Source of the DNA: CAWINY01 sp963837635
Lineage (GTDB): Bacteria; Acidobacteriota; Terriglobia; Terriglobales; Acidobacteriaceae
DNA: 64,000 bases
Assembly: GCA_963837635.1 (NCBI GenBank)
Contig: CAWINY010000007.1
Coordinates: 1,364,001 to 1,428,000, forward strand
Reading direction: 5' to 3'
Under the pieces are notes generated by a model, which was given only the letters and a program-made list of their open reading frames with translations, had not been told where the DNA came from and ran no database searches. Shown in pieces: positions 59,632 to 64,000 of this stretch. The position numbers and the translations under genes are program-made. The number at the start of each line of letters is the position of its first letter. Position 1 is the first letter of the stretch.

Positions 59632-60633
59632 TTACGTCACCGCCACGTAACTGCTGAGCACCTTCATGTAGTTGGCGCGCTCGTAGGCCGAACGATGCGA
59701 GACCTTCTGATAGCTCATCGAGCCCTGCATCTGCTGGATGGATTCGTACTCGTGCAGCTCACACCACTCGTGCACCCCGGCCAGCAGCGGCTTCAGGTAC
59801 TCGATGCCGTTCTGCAGCAAGGCCGATGTGGTCATGGCAACGCGGGCGCCGGCCATCATGCACTTGATCACGTCCTCGGGGGTGTGCACGCCGCCGGTGA
59901 TCGCCATGTCGGCTTTGACCACGCCGAACATCATCGCCACCCAGTGCAGCCGCAGCCGCAACTCATTGGAGCGGCTCAGTTGCAGGGTGGGTACGACTTC
60001 CAGGTTCTCCAGGTCGAAATCCGGCTGGTAGAAGCGGTTGAAAAGCACCAGGGCGCCTGCGCCCGCCATCTCCATGTGTTTTGCCAGATTGCCCAGGTTG
60101 GTGAAGAACGAATGCAGTTTGACCGCCAGCGGAATGCGCACGGTTGAGGCGACGTTCGCCACCAACTCGGTGTACATGCTCTCCACCTGGGCCCCGGTCA
60201 TGTCCAGATTGGTAGGCAAGAAGTAGAGGTTGAGTTCAAGGGCGTCCGCGCCGGCCTCTTCAATCAGCTTGGCGAAGCGTACCCAACCGCCGGTGGATAC
60301 GCCATTCAAGCTCGCCAACACCGGGATGCCGACCGCCTGTTTCGCCTTGTGGATATGCTCTAGATACTCGTCGGGGCTGATGTTGTACTGCGTCAGATCC
60401 GGGAAAATGCTGTTAGCCTCGGCGGACACCTCCGTGGCGTGGTCCAGGCTCTTGTCCAGCTCGTCGCCCTCCAGCGTGATCTGCTCCTCGAACAGCGAGT
60501 GCAACACCACCGCCGCTGCGCCGGCATCTTCCATCCGGCGCAGATTGGCGATCTCTTTCATTTGTGGCGATGAGGACGCCACGACCGGGTTCTTGAGTTT
60601 CAGACCAAGATAGTTGGTCGAAAGATCAATCAT
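59632..60633 (-). CDS. Dihydroorotate dehydrogenase-like flavoprotein associated with nifJ
   Basis: A 333-residue TIM-barrel protein similar to class 1 dihydroorotate dehydrogenase: LSTNYLGLKLKNPVVASSSPQ, PVLASLNGVSTGGWVRFAKLIEEAGADALELN, VRIPLAVKLHSFFTNLGNLAKHM, and MAITGGVHTPEDVIKCMMAGA (FMN phosphate loop). The pyrimidine enzyme's active-site loop is not evident. Such genes are often beside pyruvate:ferredoxin oxidoreductase, as here, where the start overlaps the nifJ stop by 8 bp, suggesting a linked but undefined redox role. Confidence 0.88.
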   Translation of the reverse strand: MIDLSTNYLGLKLKNPVVASSSPQMKEIANLRRMEDAGAAAVVLHSLFEEQITLEGDELDKSLDHATEVSAEANSIFPDLTQYNISPDEYLEHIHKAKQAVGIPVLASLNGVSTGGWVRFAKLIEEAGADALELNLYFLPTNLDMTGAQVESMYTELVANVASTVRIPLAVKLHSFFTNLGNLAKHMEMAGAGALVLFNRFYQPDFDLENLEVVPTLQLSRSNELRLRLHWVAMMFGVVKADMAITGGVHTPEDVIKCMMAGARVAMTTSALLQNGIEYLKPLLAGVHEWCELHEYESIQQMQGSMSYQKVSHRSAYERANYMKVLSSYVAVT

Positions 60634-63600
60634 TCCCCGTTGCTCCCTTTCCTGCGGCCTTCTCCGCTGCCGGAGCAGCTTTGGGCGACGACATCGCCGC
60701 CATATGCTGGTACAGGGCCCACCGCTCATTCACGTCGCCTTGCGCTTGCTTCAGCAACGCGGCAGCCGCCTCCGGATTGCTGTGCTTGAGCATCGTGTAG
60801 CGGGTTTCGTTATAGATGTACTGTTCGAGCGGCACCGCGGGCGCCTTCGAATCCAGTTGGAACGGATTCTTGCCCTGCGCCACCAGCTCCGGATTATAGC
60901 GGAACAGGGGCCAGTAACCGGATTGCACCGCCAGCTTCTGCTGGTCGAGTCCGTGCATCAGGTCGTAGCCGTGCGCAATGCAGTGGCTGTAGGCAACGAT
61001 CATCGACGGCCCGTCATAGGCTTCGGCTTCGTTGAATGCCTTCAGCGTTTGCATGTCGCTGGAGCCAAATGCCACCCGGGCCACGTAGCAGTTGCCGTAG
61101 TTGACCGCCATCATGGCGAGGTCTTTCTTCGGACGCGGCTTGCCGCCTGCGGCAAACTTGGCCACCGCGCCCCGCGGCGTGGCTTTCGACATCTGGCCGC
61201 CGGTGTTGGAGTACACCTCGGTGTCAAGCACCAGGATGTTCACGTTGCGGCCGCTGGCCAGCACGTGATCCAACCCGCCGTAACCGATGTCATAGGCCCA
61301 GCCGTCGCCGCCGACGATCCACACGCTCTTCTTGACCAACACGTCGGCCAGGCTTAGCAGGTCCTTCGCCTTCGCGTTGCCCTTCAGGCCCTGGAGCTTC
61401 TGCTTCAGTACCGCGACCCGCACGCGCTGCGCGCCGATGCCGGCCTCGTTCGACTGGTCCGCATTCAACAGCTCCTGCACCAGTTGATCGCCCAGGACAG
61501 ACGCGAATTGTGACAGCAATTCGCGTGCGTACTCCGTCTGCTTATCCAACGCGACGCGAATGCCCATGCCGAATTCGGCGTTGTCTTCAAACAGCGAGTT
61601 CGACCACGCAATGCCGCGGCCGTCGTTGTTCATGGCGTACGGCGTGGTGGGCAGGTTGCCGCCGTAAATCGACGAGCAACCGGTGGCGTTGGCCACCACG
61701 GCGCGATCGCCGAACAGCCGGGTCATCAGTTCGATGTATGGGGTTTCGCCGCAGCCGCTGCAGGCGCCGCTGAATTCGAACAGCGGTCGCAGCAACTGTA
61801 TGTCTTTCACCTGGCCCACGTTGACCGCTTCGCGGTTGAACTCCGGCAAGTTGAGGAAGAAGTCCCAATTGCGCGCTTCCTGCTCGCGGAGCGGGGGCTG
61901 TGCCACCATGTTGATGGCCTTGTGCTTAACTTCGGTCTTGCTCTTGGCTGGGCAAGCTTCCACGCACAGAGCGCAGCCGGTGCAGTCTTCCGGCGCCACC
62001 TGCAGCGTGTACTTCATCTCCTTGAAATCTTTCCAGCGCGCGGGCACGGCTTTGAACTTCGCCGGTGCCCCGGCCAGCTTGTCGGAGTCGTACACCTTGG
62101 CGCGGATCACCGCGTGCGGGCAAACCAGCACGCACTTGCCGCACTGGATGCAGAGTTCCTCGTCCCACTCGGGGATTTCGAGGGCGATGTTGCGCTTCTC
62201 CCACTGGGCCGTGCCCACCGGGTACGTGCCGTCCACCGGCATCGCGCTGACCGGCAGCAGGTCGCCATCGCCGTGGATCATCGGGGCAAGTACCTTCTGC
62301 ACGAACTCGGGAGCCTGCGGCGGAACCGGCGGGCGGAAGTCGAACTTGCTATTGACCGTGGAGGGAACCTTCACTTCGCGCAGGCCATCCAGCGTGTGAT
62401 CCACGGCGGCGAAGTTCTTCTGCACCACCGATTCGCCGCGCTTGCCGTAGGTCTTCTTGATGGCGTCTTTAATGGCCTGGATCGCCTCTTCCCGCGGCAG
62501 CACGCCGCTGATGGCGAAGAAGCAGGTCTGCATGATGGTGTTGATGCGGCCGCCCATGCCGGTATCTTTTGCGACCTTGTAGGCGTCGATCACGTAGAAC
62601 TTCAGCTTCTTGCTGATGATCTGCCCTTGCACCGTGCGCGGCAGATGCTCCCAGACCTCGTCCGGGCCAAAGGGCGAGTTCAGCAGGAAGGTCGCGCCCT
62701 CGGCGGCAGGCCACAGCATGTCCAACTGCTCGAGGAAGTTGAACTGGTGGCAGGCCACAAAATTGGCGCTGCTGATCAGATAGCTGGAGCGGATCGGCTT
62801 GGGACCAAAGCGCAGGTGCGAGGTGGTCAGCGAGCCGGATTTCTTCGAGTCGTAGACGAAGTAGCCCTGCGCGAAGTTCGGCGTGTCCTCGCCGATGATC
62901 TTGATCGAGTTCTTGTTCGCGCCCACCGTGCCATCGGCACCCAGTCCGTAGAACATCGCCCGCACCGTCTTGGGATCTTCGGTGGAGTAGCTCGGGTCGA
63001 AGTCGAGGCTGGTGTGAGTGACGTCGTCGATGATCCCGACCGTGAAGTGGTTCTTCGATTTCTGCTTGCCCAGTTCGTCGAACACGGCCTTGACTTGGGC
63101 AGGCGTGAAGTCCTTCGAGGACAAACCGTAGCGGCCGCCAATAACGCGCGGGAACTGCGCCAAGGGTGCCTGGCCAGCGGCAAAGGCTTCGCTCAGCGCG
63201 GTGATAACGTCTTGATAGAGGGGTTCGCCTGTGGAGCCGGGTTCCTTGGTGCGATCCAAAACGGCAATTGCCTTGGCGCTCGAGGGCAGCGCGCCCAGGA
63301 AGTGCTCCACCGAGAACGGGCGATACAGGCGGACCTTGAGCAGGCCCACGCTTCTCGCCACGCGCCACCATGTACTCCACGGTTTCCTGTGCGACTTCGG
63401 CGCCCGAGCCCATCATCACGATCACGCGCTCGGCATCGGGCGCGCCCACGTACTCGAACAGCTTGTACTGGCGGCCGGCCACCGAGGCAAACTTATCCAT
63501 CGCGTTCTGCACGATGGCGGGCGTGGCCAGATAGTACGGGTTCACCGTCTCGCGCGCCTGGAAGTAAACGTCGGGGTTCTGCGCGGTGCCGCGCAGCACC

Positions 63601-64000
63601 GGACGATCCGGCGAGAGGGAACGGGCGCGGTGCGCCTGCACCAGCTCGTCGCTGATCATGGCGCGCAGATCTTCGACCGTGAGCTGCTCCACCTTGGCCA
63701 CCTCATGCGAGGTGCGGAAGCCGTCGAAGAAGTGCACGAAGGGAATGCGCGATTCCAGCGCGGCGGCGGTCGCGATCAGCGCGATATCCATCACTTCCTG
63801 AACCGAGTTCGCCGCCAGCAGCGCCCAACCCGTCTGGCGGACCGCCATCACGTCCTGGTGATCGCCGAAGATGGATAGCGCCTGCGCCGCAATCGATCGG
63901 GCCGCGACATGCATGACCGTGGAGGTAAGCTCACCCGCGATCTTGTACATGTTGGGGATCATCAACAGCAGGCCCTGCGACGAGGTGAACGTCGTGGCCA
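60626..64000 (-). CDS. nifJ: Pyruvate:ferredoxin (flavodoxin) oxidoreductase, partial and frameshifted
   Basis: This large enzyme decarboxylates pyruvate to acetyl-CoA with reduced ferredoxin. The N-terminus lies beyond the window: translation at the edge reads TTFTSSQGLLLMIPNMYKIAGEL. A single extra base near 63350 changes frame: EYMVARGEK ends in one frame and VGLLKVRLYRPF continues in the next. The rest is complete: domain III GTVGANKNSIKIIG, two [4Fe-4S] sites (CIQCGKCVLVCPHA and CTGCALCVEACPAK), CSGCGETPYIELM with TPP region GDGWAYDIGYGGLDHVLASGRNVNILVLDTEVYSNTGGQ, and a C-terminal tail. Either a sequencing error or a real inactivating mutation. Confidence 0.9.

Noticed and set aside
61922..63655. 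Long open frame (577 codons) antisense to nifJ
   Set aside because: Same reason: nifJ motifs on the other strand are unmistakable.

Overview
The window reads as chromosomal DNA of an Acidobacteriota-like bacterium (Terriglobia/Koribacter type). This is an inference from four things: a large Oar-like TonB receptor with an N-terminal carboxypeptidase-regulatory domain, the style and density of intergenic palindromes, a quinol-type NO reductase, and an Hmc-like redox operon next to ordinary aerobic housekeeping genes. I could not run a database search.

Layout. 1-3.6 kb is a gene graveyard: remnants of SWIM/SNF2 proteins, a histidine kinase, a molybdopterin oxidoreductase, an NrfD subunit and a porin, surrounding tRNA-Val(GAC) and an apparently intact ArsR regulator. 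3.7-10.9 kb holds an ECF sigma factor with a built-in zinc-finger domain, panB and panC, a HEPN-like orphan, a 3-methyladenine glycosylase, a glycine-zipper secreted protein, hemB and tatA. 11.4-19.6 kb holds the TonB receptor, a VOC protein, a cysteine desulfurase-like enzyme and norZ. 20.5-23.2 kb holds a citramalate/isopropylmalate synthase and leuB. 23.6-28.4 kb is the start of the division/cell-wall (dcw) cluster: mraZ, rsmH, a 54-codon gene, ftsL and a PASTA-type ftsI. The cluster then stops, and a DUF4411 (PIN-like) gene plus an XRE-ImmA/IrrE gene follow on the other strand. 30.8-38.5 kb is a tight seven-gene operon encoding an Hmc/Tmc-like transmembrane redox complex (HdrD-like Fe-S protein, cytochrome b-like subunit, ferredoxin subunit, NrfD fused to a six-haem cytochrome) with a PAS histidine kinase and two receiver proteins, divergent from a Cys-containing PadR regulator. 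39.6-50.1 kb holds hslR, ytxH, a TPR protein, rsmD, a site-2 protease, a DnaC-like ATPase, aceA, msrPQ and small proteins. 50.2-64 kb holds treY, malQ, a PpiD-like chaperone, a DtxR regulator, a zinc alcohol dehydrogenase, a dihydroorotate dehydrogenase-like protein and a frameshifted nifJ that runs off the window.

The most distinctive feature is the density and organisation of short palindromic repeats between genes. Several families have constant outer ends and variable inner arms, others are built from 7-nt units, and at least three pieces sit in frame inside coding genes (the glycosylase, treY and ftsL). Functionally the window combines pantothenate, branched-chain amino-acid and haem synthesis with NO detoxification, a redox complex with its own signalling genes, glyoxylate-shunt entry and trehalose/maltodextrin metabolism.
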